Positions 1 through 7,755 of a stretch of DNA of 47,704 nt are shown piece by piece. Location: contig CAKUCX010000021.1 of the NCBI GenBank assembly GCA_934643865.1, positions 1 through 47,704 on the forward strand. Direction: 5' to 3'. Every line of letters begins with the position of its first letter. Within the stretch, counting starts at the first letter, position 1. A program made the position numbers and the translations under genes. Below the pieces are notes generated by a model that did not search any database, was not told the origin of the DNA, and was given only the letters and a program-made list of their open reading frames with translations. Source of the stretch: an uncultured Kiritimatiellota bacterium. GTDB lineage: Bacteria; Verrucomicrobiota; Kiritimatiellia; RFP12; UBA1067.

Positions 1-483
1 CGGCAGCGCCGTCACGTCGAGCGCCGCCGCGCCCGCGCGCACCGCCGCCCGCACGCACGCCGCGACCTTGTCCTCCGGCAGGACTTCGGCCGCCGCCACG
101 AAGGCCGCCGCGCCCGCCAACCGGCGAAGCGCCGCCGCATCGGCCTCGACGAGAAGCGCCCCGGGAGGCAGGACGCCGACGACGTGCGCGCCGCAGGCGG
201 CGGCCCGCGCGCGCGCGGCCTTCGCAACGGCCGTGCGCGCGACGACGATGTACGGCGCCGTCCCGCGCGCGGAAGGCGTCTGCGCCGCCGCAAACGCCGG
301 CGGGAAGTCCCTCCGCGCCGTCGTCCCCTCCAGCGTGCGGTGGACGAGGCGCACCTGCCAGGCCGCCGCCCGCGCGGCGCGCGGACGTCCGCCGCCGTCC
401 CGGCACATCCACCACGCGCCGAACCCGCCTGCGGCGAGGAGCCCAACGAGGAGCCCGAGCCATCTGGGGCATTGGCCCTGCAC
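1..483 (-). CDS. Secreted protein N-terminus, possibly subtilase-like (truncated by window edge)
   Basis: An open frame without a stop runs off the left edge, giving the first 161 residues. The proposed start is GTG at 483, with AGGGG about 8 nt upstream, 10 bp after the symporter stop. The N-terminus has a hydrophobic stretch (WLGLLVGLLAAGGFGAWWM) that fits a signal peptide or membrane anchor. Residues from about 75 read APYIVVARTAV, then GAHVVGVLPPGALLVEA and EVLPEDKV. This resembles the prodomain layout of S8 peptidases: a 'YIV' strand, then a glycine-alanine 'v.gylP..a.Lv' segment, then 'P.dK'. The catalytic domain would lie outside the window, so the peptidase assignment is an inference from the prodomain only. 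It is the last visible gene of the minus-strand string and may be co-transcribed with the symporter. Confidence 0.5.
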   Translation of the reverse strand, partial: MQGQCPRWLGLLVGLLAAGGFGAWWMCRDGGGRPRAARAAAWQVRLVHRTLEGTTARRDFPPAFAAAQTPSARGTAPYIVVARTAVAKAARARAAACGAHVVGVLPPGALLVEADAAALRRLAGAAAFVAAAEVLPEDKVAACVRAAVRAGAAALDVTALP

Positions 484-493
484 GCCGCCGCCC

Positions 494-2131
494 CTAGAAT
501 CCGCAGACGAACGTCGCGACGGCCCCCATCGAGGCGAAGATCGCGAGGGAGAAGAGGAACGTCCAGAGAACGCCCTTCCCGGCATCGCGTCCGTCCGCGC
601 GCACGAGGGCCTTGAAGCGCGCCAGGACGTCCGGCGGTTCCGGTTTCGTCACGAGCGTCGCCGTGAGCCACGCCACCGTCGTCACGCCCGCGCCCATGAG
701 GAGCTTCTTCCAGCTGGCGATCTCCGGCACGCCGCACAGCGGCAGCACGAGGTCCAGGATGACGGCGGCGACAAGCGCGGCGACAATCCCGACGATCTCG
801 CTCCAGGCGTTGATGCGCATCCAGAACCAGCGCAGGAGGAAGATCGGCCCCGACCCCGCGCCGATGAGCAGCATGAGGTCGAACGCCGTCTTCGCGCTCT
901 TCAGGAGCGGCGCGAGGAGGCAGGCGCAGACCATGAAGGCGACCATCACCGCGCGCGCCGCCCAGATGAGCTCGCGCTCGCCGGCATGCGGGCGCACGAA
1001 ACGGCGGTAGAAGTCGTTGACGACGTAGGAGGCGCCCATCGACAGGTGCGCGGCGACCGTCGAGAAGAGCGCGGCCATCATCGAGGCGGCGACGACGCCG
1101 AACCAGCCGTGCGGCACCTTCGTGAGCATCGCCGAGTAGGCCATGTCGCCGCCGACGAGCTTCGGGTCGACGTTCGGGAAGGCCCGCTGGATGTCCGCAA
1201 GTTCAGGGAAGACGACGAGCGAGCAGAAGCCCACGACGTACCACGGCCACGGGCGGATCGCGTAGTGGATGAAATTGAAGAAGAGCGTGCCGCCGACGGC
1301 GTGCCCCTCGCTCTTCGCCGACATGATGCGCTGGACGATGTACCCGCCGCCGCCCGGCTCGGAGCCCTGCTTCCAGACGGCCCACCACTGCACGGCGAGC
1401 GGGATGACGAGGAGCGAGAAGACGGCGTCCGCATCGGAGAAGTCCGGGAAGATCGAAAGCTTCCCCTTGAGCGCGGGATGCGCCGCGAGCCCGGCAAGGC
1501 CGCCGACCTCCGGCAGGTCGAGCGCGAAGAACATCGCGGCGAACGCGCCGAGCATGATGACGAGGAAGAGGAAGAAGTCCGTGTAGACCGCCCCGCGCAG
1601 ACCGGCAATCGCGACGTAGACGATCGAGAAGACGCCCGTGAAGACAAGCACCGTCGTCGACGAGCAGCCGAAGAGGATGACGCCGATCTTGAGGCCGCCC
1701 AGGACGACCGCGCCCATCACGAGCAGGTTGAGGATGACGCCGAGGTAGACGCCGCGCAGGGCGCGCAGGAAGGCCGCCGGCCTCCCCGAATAGCGCAGCT
1801 CGTAGAACTCGACGTCCGTCGTCACGCCCGTGCGGACCCACAGCTTCGAGTAGATGAAGACCGTGAAGACGCTCGTGATCAGGAACGCCCACCACACCCA
1901 GTTGCCGGCAAGACCGTCCTTGCGGATGATCTCCGTGAAGAGGTTCGCCGAATCCGTCGAGGTGCAGGCGGCCGTCATCGAGAAGCCGATGAGCCACCAG
2001 GGCATCGAGCGGCCCGCGAGGAGGAAGTCCCGCGACGTGCCGCGGTTCATCCGCGCGGCCACAAGGGGGATCGCGACGAGGATCGCGAAGAAGCCCGCGA
2101 CCATCCACCAGTCCAACGCCTGCATCAGCAT
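494..2131 (-). CDS. Sodium:solute symporter (SSS family)
   Basis: A 545-residue integral membrane protein of the sodium/solute symporter family, expected to import a small solute with Na+ across the inner membrane. About 13 hydrophobic segments are visible. The family signature region follows the first helix: SRDFLLAGRSMPWWLIGFSM, then TSTDSANLFTEI. The start ATG at 2131 has AGAAAGGA about 10 nt upstream. A second ATG two codons later (2125) is an alternative. The frame stays open far upstream, but that part is antisense-like to the DUF1116 gene and is not used. The gene overlaps the DUF1116 stop by 7 nt, which suggests translational coupling. Its place at the end of a dehydrogenase-dehydratase string suggests a sugar, sugar acid or related carboxylate as substrate; the sequence alone does not show which. 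Confidence 0.9.
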   Translation of the reverse strand: MLMQALDWWMVAGFFAILVAIPLVAARMNRGTSRDFLLAGRSMPWWLIGFSMTAACTSTDSANLFTEIIRKDGLAGNWVWWAFLITSVFTVFIYSKLWVRTGVTTDVEFYELRYSGRPAAFLRALRGVYLGVILNLLVMGAVVLGGLKIGVILFGCSSTTVLVFTGVFSIVYVAIAGLRGAVYTDFFLFLVIMLGAFAAMFFALDLPEVGGLAGLAAHPALKGKLSIFPDFSDADAVFSLLVIPLAVQWWAVWKQGSEPGGGGYIVQRIMSAKSEGHAVGGTLFFNFIHYAIRPWPWYVVGFCSLVVFPELADIQRAFPNVDPKLVGGDMAYSAMLTKVPHGWFGVVAASMMAALFSTVAAHLSMGASYVVNDFYRRFVRPHAGERELIWAARAVMVAFMVCACLLAPLLKSAKTAFDLMLLIGAGSGPIFLLRWFWMRINAWSEIVGIVAALVAAVILDLVLPLCGVPEIASWKKLLMGAGVTTVAWLTATLVTKPEPPDVLARFKALVRADGRDAGKGVLWTFLFSLAIFASMGAVATFVCGF

Positions 2132-3171
2132 GCCGCACCGTCCTTTCTCGTCTGTCCGAAGCACGCCTCCGGCATGCGGGTCGAGCCCGCGCCCATCCAG
2201 CCGCCGTTCACGTCGATCATCCCGCCGTTGAGGACGGGCCCCGAACCGCCGGCGACCGCGTCGGGGTTGACCGGGCGGATCGATCCGCCCCAGCCCCGGC
2301 ACTCGACGACCGAGCTGTCGCCGATCCAGGGCAGCTGGTTCTCGCGCCGCGCGCCCGGCACGAGATACGGCCCCTCGATCATCGGCGACGGCGCCGTGTA
2401 CCACGTACCGTCGATCTTGACGCCGTAGTCGACGCCGTTGCCGCCGGCGGCCGTCATGAGGCCGCGCGCGCCGCGCTTCTCAAGTCCGAGCAGAAGCGCG
2501 CGGCTCGCGGCCTGCCCGAAGTTGTGCGTGAAGCGGTCGGCCGTCGCGAAGTACGTCAGAAGGTCCGCCGCGTTCGGACACTTGAGCGCAAGCGGGATGA
2601 TCGCGCGCGTGAAAAGCGCGTCGATGGCCTTCTGCGACGAGTGAAGTTCGTCGCCCATGCGGATCGCCTCCGCGAAGAGCGCCTTCATCGGAAAGCCCCC
2701 TTCCGCGCGCAGGACGGCCGCGAGCGGCGGGAAGAGCGCGTCGCGCAGCCAGGCGAGGTTCGCCGCGATCTCCGGCGTGTAGACGCCCCAGCCGCAGAAG
2801 CCGCCCCCGAAACGACCTTCGGACGGAAACACGCCCGCGACGCCGCCCGTCTCGCGGTCTTCGACGACCAGGAGCGGAATCGACGGCGTGACGATGCCCG
2901 TCCCCGAGCCGTTCGTCGCGTAGTCGCACGCCGCCGCGCAGCGGACGCCGCCGGACGCCAGCAGACGCGCCGCCTCCGATTCGGACGTCGCCCAGCCCTC
3001 CAGCAGGCAGGCGTTGACCATCCCCCGGCGATGGAGCGGGCACATCCGCCCGAATTCGATCGGCGGCCCCGCGTGCAGCACCGTCCTGTCGGGGAGGCCG
3101 AGAACGTCTCCCGCCGTCCGCACGTCCACCCACCAGGGATCGCCCCTGAACCGCAGATCTTCAGGCCTCAT
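2125..3171 (-). CDS. DUF1116 family protein (YlbE/AllG-like)
   Basis: This 348-residue protein matches the DUF1116 family, best seen in the C-terminal block: MTAAGGNGVDYGVKIDGTWY, then TAPSP, then IGDSSVVECRGWGG. E. coli YlbE has the equivalent 'NGTDFGI..sg..Wf.aPaP' and 'GDS.itE..GlGG' blocks. In E. coli this family is tied to oxamate carbamoyltransferase together with FdrA and YlbF. That is family knowledge; neither partner is visible here. The protein is shorter than YlbE, lacking part of the N-terminal region, so a different role is possible. The start ATG at 3171 overlaps the MBL gene end by 11 nt, and the stop overlaps the symporter start by 7 nt, so all three are probably translated together. 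The family call is firm; the function is unknown. Confidence 0.75.
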   Translation of the reverse strand: MRPEDLRFRGDPWWVDVRTAGDVLGLPDRTVLHAGPPIEFGRMCPLHRRGMVNACLLEGWATSESEAARLLASGGVRCAAACDYATNGSGTGIVTPSIPLLVVEDRETGGVAGVFPSEGRFGGGFCGWGVYTPEIAANLAWLRDALFPPLAAVLRAEGGFPMKALFAEAIRMGDELHSSQKAIDALFTRAIIPLALKCPNAADLLTYFATADRFTHNFGQAASRALLLGLEKRGARGLMTAAGGNGVDYGVKIDGTWYTAPSPMIEGPYLVPGARRENQLPWIGDSSVVECRGWGGSIRPVNPDAVAGGSGPVLNGGMIDVNGGWMGAGSTRMPEACFGQTRKDGAAC

Positions 3172-4117
3172 CGCCCGTCCCTCCTCCTTCGATTTCCCTC
3201 AGATGTTCCGACACCGTGTGGAGCGCGAGGAAGAGCGCCTCCGGCATGCCGCAGCCGACTTCGCCGATCAGCTTACGCGCGAGCGTGACGGGCTCGGCCT
3301 CGACGGGCACGCCCGCCGCCACGTAGGCGCGGATCTTCTCGCCGTAGAGCCGCACGCGCGCCGCCGAATAGGCCAGCGCGTCCGCGACGGCGCGCTCGCC
3401 CCGGATCACGTCGCCGATGCCGTCGTAGGCGTGCGCGCACACGATGTTCGAGAGGTTCGCCGCCGCCAGCTTCGCGAGCGTCGCGCGATAGGCGGGGAGG
3501 GAGCGGTAGAAGCCGATGCCCTGCGTCGGCGTGCCGTTCCCCTGGAGCGAATCGCCCGTGAAGGCGGTGTTCGTCTTCGTGTCGATCCACGTGAGGCAGT
3601 CGTCGTCGTGTCCCGGCGTCGCAAGCGCGCGGAAGCGTCCCGCGAGACGTTCGCCCTCCGCAAGCAGGCGATCCGGCTCGACGCCCTTCAGATAGACCTG
3701 CGGCGCCGGCGAGTTGTGCGGAAAGCGCGTCCGCACGCGAATCGCGACCTTCACGGGATCGCGCAGGGCGTCCGCCGCCGAGGCGAGCGTCGCCGTCTTG
3801 AGGCCATCGCGCGTGACGAGGGCGTGATGGCCGCCGATGTGGTCGCCGTGGACGTGCGTGTTCAGGAGCCAGTCGATGTCGGACGGCTTCAGCCCGAGGC
3901 CGGCGAGCGCGGGCAGAAGGTACTTCTCGGGTTCGAGGTGCGACGAGTCGATCAGCACGTTCGTCTCGCCGCGCACAAGGACGATTCCCGTCCAGACGGG
4001 CCCGAAGGGGACCTTGAGGAGATACGTGTCCGGCAAGACCTCCTCGAACGCGGGCGCGCCCTGCTGCGCGCGCGCGTCCCCCATGCCGTCCGGCCGTTGT
4101 CTTTCGTCTATCTTCAT
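3161..4117 (-). CDS. Metallo-beta-lactamase-fold hydrolase
   Basis: A 318-residue MBL-fold enzyme with the complete dinuclear metal site in sequence: H88-x-H90-x-D92-H93 in THVHGDHIGGHH, H170 in ATPGHDDD, and D189 in FTGDS. A C-terminal histidine near VCAHAYDG is a further ligand candidate. The fold covers lactonases, thioesterases and glyoxalase II-type hydrolases. The neighbouring dehydrogenase and IlvD-type dehydratase make a sugar-lactone hydrolase an attractive inference, but the sequence does not prove it. The ATG at 4117 is 7 nt after the FAD gene stop and has no Shine-Dalgarno sequence. A TATAAT hexamer ends 6 nt before it, so the gene may be expressed from its own leaderless promoter as well as by read-through. 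An ATG at 4084 is an alternative start with no ribosome-binding site. Confidence 0.85.
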   Translation of the reverse strand: MKIDERQRPDGMGDARAQQGAPAFEEVLPDTYLLKVPFGPVWTGIVLVRGETNVLIDSSHLEPEKYLLPALAGLGLKPSDIDWLLNTHVHGDHIGGHHALVTRDGLKTATLASAADALRDPVKVAIRVRTRFPHNSPAPQVYLKGVEPDRLLAEGERLAGRFRALATPGHDDDCLTWIDTKTNTAFTGDSLQGNGTPTQGIGFYRSLPAYRATLAKLAAANLSNIVCAHAYDGIGDVIRGERAVADALAYSAARVRLYGEKIRAYVAAGVPVEAEPVTLARKLIGEVGCGMPEALFLALHTVSEHLREIEGGGTGDEA

Positions 4118-4123
4118 GATGAG

Positions 4124-4132
4124 ATTATAGCA
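4124..4132 (-). promoter_or_regulatory. Internal promoter, extended -10 for the MBL gene
   Basis: The minus strand reads TGC-TATAAT here, overlapping the stop codon of the upstream FAD gene. Six nucleotides separate it from the ATG at 4117, so transcription would begin at or next to the start codon (leaderless). The -35 region is weak, which is typical of extended -10 promoters. It would let the MBL, DUF1116 and symporter genes be expressed separately from the rest of the string. Confidence 0.55.
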
Positions 4133-5198
4133 TAGAGGCGGCCGCGCTTTCGCCTGCGATCTTTCCGAACACGAGGGCGGCCGTGCCGCCGTTGCCGCCG
4201 AGGCGGTTGAGCCCGTGGACGCCCGCCGTCACCTCGCCGCACGCGAAGAGCCCCGGCACGGGACGGCCGGCCGCGTCCAACGCGCGGCCCTGCGTGTCGA
4301 TGACGATGCCGCCGAGCGAACTGTGCGGCGCGGGCGCGACGGGAATGCGCCGCTCCGCCGGATCCATCTTGCAGGCGCGGAGCTTCGCCTCCGGCACGTC
4401 CGTCAGGTCGTAGATCGCCGTGCCGCCGGCGGCGAAGATCGCGCGGGCGAGTTCGTCCTTGTTGCGCCGCGCGTCCGGCAGGATGTCTGCGCCGTGTGCA
4501 TCCACAAGGCGCGCCCCTTCGTAGAGCAACGTCGTAAGGACGGGAATCCCGCGACGCGCCCCCTCCGTCCGCACAGTCGGTTCGTACTGGACATGCGCCG
4601 CGTCAACGTCGCGCACGGCCGCGCCGAACGCCGCCGCGAACACGAGTCCGTCCCCCCTCAGATACGCGGGATTCGTCGAAAACGCATACTTGCCGCACCA
4701 GCCACCCGTCGCCAGGACAATCGCCAGACGCGGATGTGCCGCCCGCGCGGCGCGGAGGTCGTCCACCGTCAGCGTGCGGTGTTCGACGGCGACACGCCCC
4801 CGGCACCGCGCCTGGATCTGCGCGAGGATCACGTCGCCGACGGCATGGCCGATTGTCACGCAGCGCGGCACGGACGAACCGAGCGGACGGATCGTCCGGT
4901 AGGTTCCAGCCGCATCGCGGTCGAAGGCATACTTCTCCTTGAGGGCCAACGAACCGCGACACAGCGTCTCGACGAGCGCGCGGTCGTTCGCGCCGTGTCC
5001 GCTCGCAAGCGTGTCCTCCACATACCGTTCGACGGAATCCTCCGGCAAGACGGGACAGTTGAGTGCGTGGACATGGGGCGAGTTGCCGGGGCCGTTTGCG
5101 ACGAGCGTGACGGCGCGGCCGGCCTCGGCGGCGGCCTCCGCCGCCCGCCAGCCGGCAAGCCCGCCGCCGACGACCAGGACGTCCGGCGCGCCGCTCAT
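4125..5198 (-). CDS. FAD-dependent oxidoreductase (fumarate reductase/L-aspartate oxidase-like)
   Basis: This 357-residue flavoprotein starts with a Rossmann dinucleotide motif (VLVVGGGLAGWRAAEAAAEAG, residues 8 onward). It ends with the FAD-binding block typical of the fumarate reductase/succinate dehydrogenase flavoprotein group: GLFACGEVTAGVHGLNRLGG, then NGGTAALVFGK. It is shorter than L-aspartate oxidase or SdhA and has no C-terminal helical domain, so it is a compact member of the group. The substrate is not evident; oxidation or reduction of an intermediate of the sugar-acid pathway is an inference. The ATG at 5198 overlaps the dehydratase stop in an ATGA arrangement, so the two are translationally coupled. 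A much longer open frame exists upstream, but it runs through the dehydratase out of frame and is rejected. Confidence 0.8.
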   Translation of the reverse strand: MSGAPDVLVVGGGLAGWRAAEAAAEAGRAVTLVANGPGNSPHVHALNCPVLPEDSVERYVEDTLASGHGANDRALVETLCRGSLALKEKYAFDRDAAGTYRTIRPLGSSVPRCVTIGHAVGDVILAQIQARCRGRVAVEHRTLTVDDLRAARAAHPRLAIVLATGGWCGKYAFSTNPAYLRGDGLVFAAAFGAAVRDVDAAHVQYEPTVRTEGARRGIPVLTTLLYEGARLVDAHGADILPDARRNKDELARAIFAAGGTAIYDLTDVPEAKLRACKMDPAERRIPVAPAPHSSLGGIVIDTQGRALDAAGRPVPGLFACGEVTAGVHGLNRLGGNGGTAALVFGKIAGESAAASML

Positions 5199-6847
5199 TC
5201 CCAGATGCCACCGTGCGCCATCGAGCCCACGTTCCTGACGAAGAGGTTGAGGAAGCGCGGGTACTTCGAGCCGTCGAACGTCCACGCGAAGTCCTTCTTG
5301 CGCGCGTCGAGGTCGGCCGTGACCGAGATCGTGCGCTGCGGGATGTCGATCACGATCTCGTCGCCGTCGCGGACGAGCCCGAGCGGGCCCATGAGCGCCG
5401 CCTCCGGCGAGACGTAGCCGACCGAGAGCCCCGAGCTGCCGCCCGAGAAGCGTCCGTCGGTGACGACCGCGCACGAGCGGAAGAGCTCGTCGCGCCCCTT
5501 GAGCATCTCCTGGAACGTGAACGCCGTCGTGCCGAACCGGCCCTTGAGGCCGAGGAAGCGGAGGACGCAGGCGTCGCCCGGGCGGATCTTCCCCGCCTTG
5601 AGCGCGTCGAGCGCCGCGTCCAGCTCGTCGAAGACGCGCGCGGGGCCCCTGAACGTCAGGAGGTTCGGCGGCACGGCGGCGATCTTGACGATGGCCCCCT
5701 CCGGCGCGAGGTTGCCGTAGAGGACGCCGATGCCGGGCAGGCGCATCACGGGGTTGTCGAGCGTATGGATGACGTCGCGGTTCCAGACCCGCGCGTCCTT
5801 CACGTTCTCGGCGAGCGTCCGCCCCGTCACCGTCAGGCAGTCGCCGTCGAGCTTCGGCAGCAGCTCCTTCAGGAGGGCGGGCGTGCCGCCCGCGAGGCAG
5901 AAGTCGTGGAGCGAGTAGCGCGGCCCGCTCGGCACGAGGTGCGCGAGGAGCGGGATCTCGTGCGACGCCTCGTCGAAGCACTTCCACCACGGCTCGTCGT
6001 AGCCCGCCTCGTGGGCGATGGCGGGGATGTGCAGGATGAGGTTCGAGGACGCGGCGACCGCCATGTCCATCTTGATCGCGTTGCGGACGGACGCGGGCGT
6101 GATGACCTGGCGCGCCGTCACGCCCTCGCGGACGAGGCCCAGGATGCGACGCCCGGCCTCGTAGGCGATGAGCCGGATCTCGCTCGACGTCGCCGCGACG
6201 GACGAGTTGCCGGGCAGCGACATGCCGAGCGCCTCCGCGACGAGGCACATCGAGTTCGCCGTCGTCATCGACGTGCAGCCGCCGCACGAGCCCCACGAGT
6301 GGACGATGAGGTCGTCGTACTCCGCCGGGTCGATCCGCCCCGCCTCCCGCGCGCCCACCTTGTCCTGCGCGTGGATGTGGATGACCTCGCGGCCCCGGCA
6401 GACGCCGTGCGGCATGTAGCCGCCCGTCACCATGATCGCCGGGATGTCCAGCCGCGCCGCCGCCATCAGGTGGCCGGGCACGATGGAGTCGCACGTCGAG
6501 AGCAGTACCATCCCGTCGAAGAAGTTCCCCCCGACCGTGATCTCGACCTGGTCGGCGATGGCGTTGCGCGAGGGCACCTCGATGTACTTCGGGTCCTTCT
6601 CGACCATGCCGTCGCAGATCGCGGTCGTCATGACCTCCAGCGGCAGGCCGCCCGCATCGCGGACGCCCGCCTTGACGCGCTCCGCGAGTTCCTTCAGGTG
6701 GACGTGGCCGGGATTGTACTCGTTCCACGAGTTGACGACGGCGATGCGGGGCCTCTTCTGCTCCTCCTCGGAGTAGCCCATGCCGCACATGAGGCCGCGC
6801 CGGCACTCGCTCGCCTGGCTGAATTCCCACTGACTCTTCAGTTCCAT
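5195..6847 (-). CDS. IlvD/Edd family dehydratase (probable sugar-acid dehydratase)
   Basis: A 550-residue member of the dihydroxy-acid/6-phosphogluconate dehydratase family, which removes water from a polyhydroxy acid to give a 2-keto-3-deoxy acid using an Fe-S cluster. Conserved cysteines are visible at C78 (AICDG), C119 (STCDSIVPGHLMAA) and C188 (GSCGGCTSMTTANSM). Residues 45-48 read NPGH rather than the NPCN that supplies a cluster cysteine in the 2Fe-2S pentonate dehydratases. The C-terminal signature VVTDGRFSGGSSGLSVGYVSPEA is present in split form. The ATG at 6847 follows GAGG at good spacing; the frame also extends to a TTG at 6868. No other branched-chain amino acid gene is nearby, and an SDR lies directly upstream, so catabolic use on an aldonate is more likely than valine or isoleucine synthesis. 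Confidence 0.85.
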   Translation of the reverse strand: MELKSQWEFSQASECRRGLMCGMGYSEEEQKRPRIAVVNSWNEYNPGHVHLKELAERVKAGVRDAGGLPLEVMTTAICDGMVEKDPKYIEVPSRNAIADQVEITVGGNFFDGMVLLSTCDSIVPGHLMAAARLDIPAIMVTGGYMPHGVCRGREVIHIHAQDKVGAREAGRIDPAEYDDLIVHSWGSCGGCTSMTTANSMCLVAEALGMSLPGNSSVAATSSEIRLIAYEAGRRILGLVREGVTARQVITPASVRNAIKMDMAVAASSNLILHIPAIAHEAGYDEPWWKCFDEASHEIPLLAHLVPSGPRYSLHDFCLAGGTPALLKELLPKLDGDCLTVTGRTLAENVKDARVWNRDVIHTLDNPVMRLPGIGVLYGNLAPEGAIVKIAAVPPNLLTFRGPARVFDELDAALDALKAGKIRPGDACVLRFLGLKGRFGTTAFTFQEMLKGRDELFRSCAVVTDGRFSGGSSGLSVGYVSPEAALMGPLGLVRDGDEIVIDIPQRTISVTADLDARKKDFAWTFDGSKYPRFLNLFVRNVGSMAHGGIWE

Positions 6848-6872
6848 CTCAAACCTCAAACCGCTCAAACCG

Positions 6873-6907
6873 CTAAAACCTAAAACCTAAAACCTAACAC
6901 CTAAAAG
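6873..6907 (-). repeat. Tandem heptamer repeat spanning SDR stop and dehydratase leader
   Basis: Five heptamers lie head to tail: CTAAAAC three times, then CTAACAC, then CTAAAAG (plus-strand reading). A second imperfect motif, AAACCGCTC, follows toward the dehydratase start. On the minus strand the units read TTTTAGG-like, and one unit supplies the SDR stop codon TAG. AT-rich and repetitive, it contrasts strongly with the surrounding sequence. Confidence 0.85.
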
Positions 6908-7706
6908 CTAACGGAAAGTTCATCGACTCGATCGAGCCGTCGCAGGACTGCCCGCCGTCGACGCAGATGACCTGCCCGACGATGAAGCGCGTCTTCTCGA
7001 CGTCCGCGAGGAACTGGATCATCGGCACGATCTCCTCCACCGTGCCGCCGCGCCCGACGGGGATCTTGCGCGAAAAGCTCGCGATGTCCTCCTTCGAGTA
7101 GCGCTCGGCGAGCTTCGTGAAGATGAGCCCCGGCGCGACGCAGTTGACGCGGATGCCGTACTTGGCGACCTCGACGCCGAGCGCCTTCGTGAACATGTTG
7201 AGCCCGCCCTTCCCGGCCGAGTAGGGCAGCATCCGGCGGTGGACCCACGTGACCTGCCCGTGGACGGACGAAATGTTCACGATGCGGCCCTCGGTCTTCT
7301 TCTCGACCATGTCCGCGACCGCGTAGCGCGCGCAGTAGGCGGCGGCGTTCAGGTTGAGCGCGATCTGGCTGTCCCAGTACTCCATCGGCATGTCCTTGAA
7401 CTCGCCCGTCGGCCCGCCGGGGATCTGCAGCGCGCCGCCCGCGTTGTTGACGAGGACGTCGATCTTGCCGAACGTCTTCACGAAGTCCTCCACCATCGCG
7501 CGGCAATGGTCGTGATTGCCCACATCGCCCGCGTAGATCTTCGTCTTCACGCCGTACTTCTCGCACGCCGCCGCGACCGCCTCGGCCCCCGCCGGGTTCC
7601 TGTTGCAGGTGATGCCGATGTTCGCGCCCTCGTCGCGCGCAAACGCGACCGCGCACCCCGCCCCGATGCCGTGGGACGACCCGGTGATGAGAATGTTCCG
7701 CTTCAT
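6894..7706 (-). CDS. SDR family NAD(P)-dependent oxidoreductase
   Basis: A 270-residue short-chain dehydrogenase. The cofactor motif TGSSHGIG is at residues 8-15, NNAG at 87-90, and the catalytic S146/S147, Y162 and K166 in NISS and YSAGK. Classical SDRs of this type oxidise sugars or polyols, often to lactones. Next to an IlvD/Edd dehydratase this suggests the first oxidative step of a non-phosphorylative sugar pathway, which is an inference. The start at 7706 is chosen over an upstream ATG because AAGGA lies 5 nt before it. The last residues (PLAFRC) and the stop codon are encoded by the heptamer repeat region, so the C-terminal tail may have been extended by repeat growth. Confidence 0.88.
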   Translation of the reverse strand: MKRNILITGSSHGIGAGCAVAFARDEGANIGITCNRNPAGAEAVAAACEKYGVKTKIYAGDVGNHDHCRAMVEDFVKTFGKIDVLVNNAGGALQIPGGPTGEFKDMPMEYWDSQIALNLNAAAYCARYAVADMVEKKTEGRIVNISSVHGQVTWVHRRMLPYSAGKGGLNMFTKALGVEVAKYGIRVNCVAPGLIFTKLAERYSKEDIASFSRKIPVGRGGTVEEIVPMIQFLADVEKTRFIVGQVICVDGGQSCDGSIESMNFPLAFRC

Positions 7707-7755
7707 GTTTCCTTCTTTTCGGTTTCGATTCACTGCCCTCCGGCCGCGCGCGGCG

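Noticed and set aside
68..2428. Very long plus-strand open frame opposite the symporter
   Set aside because: Its translation is rich in R, E, H and D without hydrophobic core or motif, the typical antisense shadow of a GC-rich membrane protein gene. The minus strand gives clear family matches.
6848..6868. TTG at 6868 as the dehydratase start
   Set aside because: It lies inside the repeat-derived region, and the ATG at 6847 has GAGG at good spacing and a family-like N-terminus.
6873..6907. TTTTAGG heptamers as telomere-like sequence
   Set aside because: The array is short, imperfect and lies inside an operon between two genes, so a chromosome-end function makes no sense.
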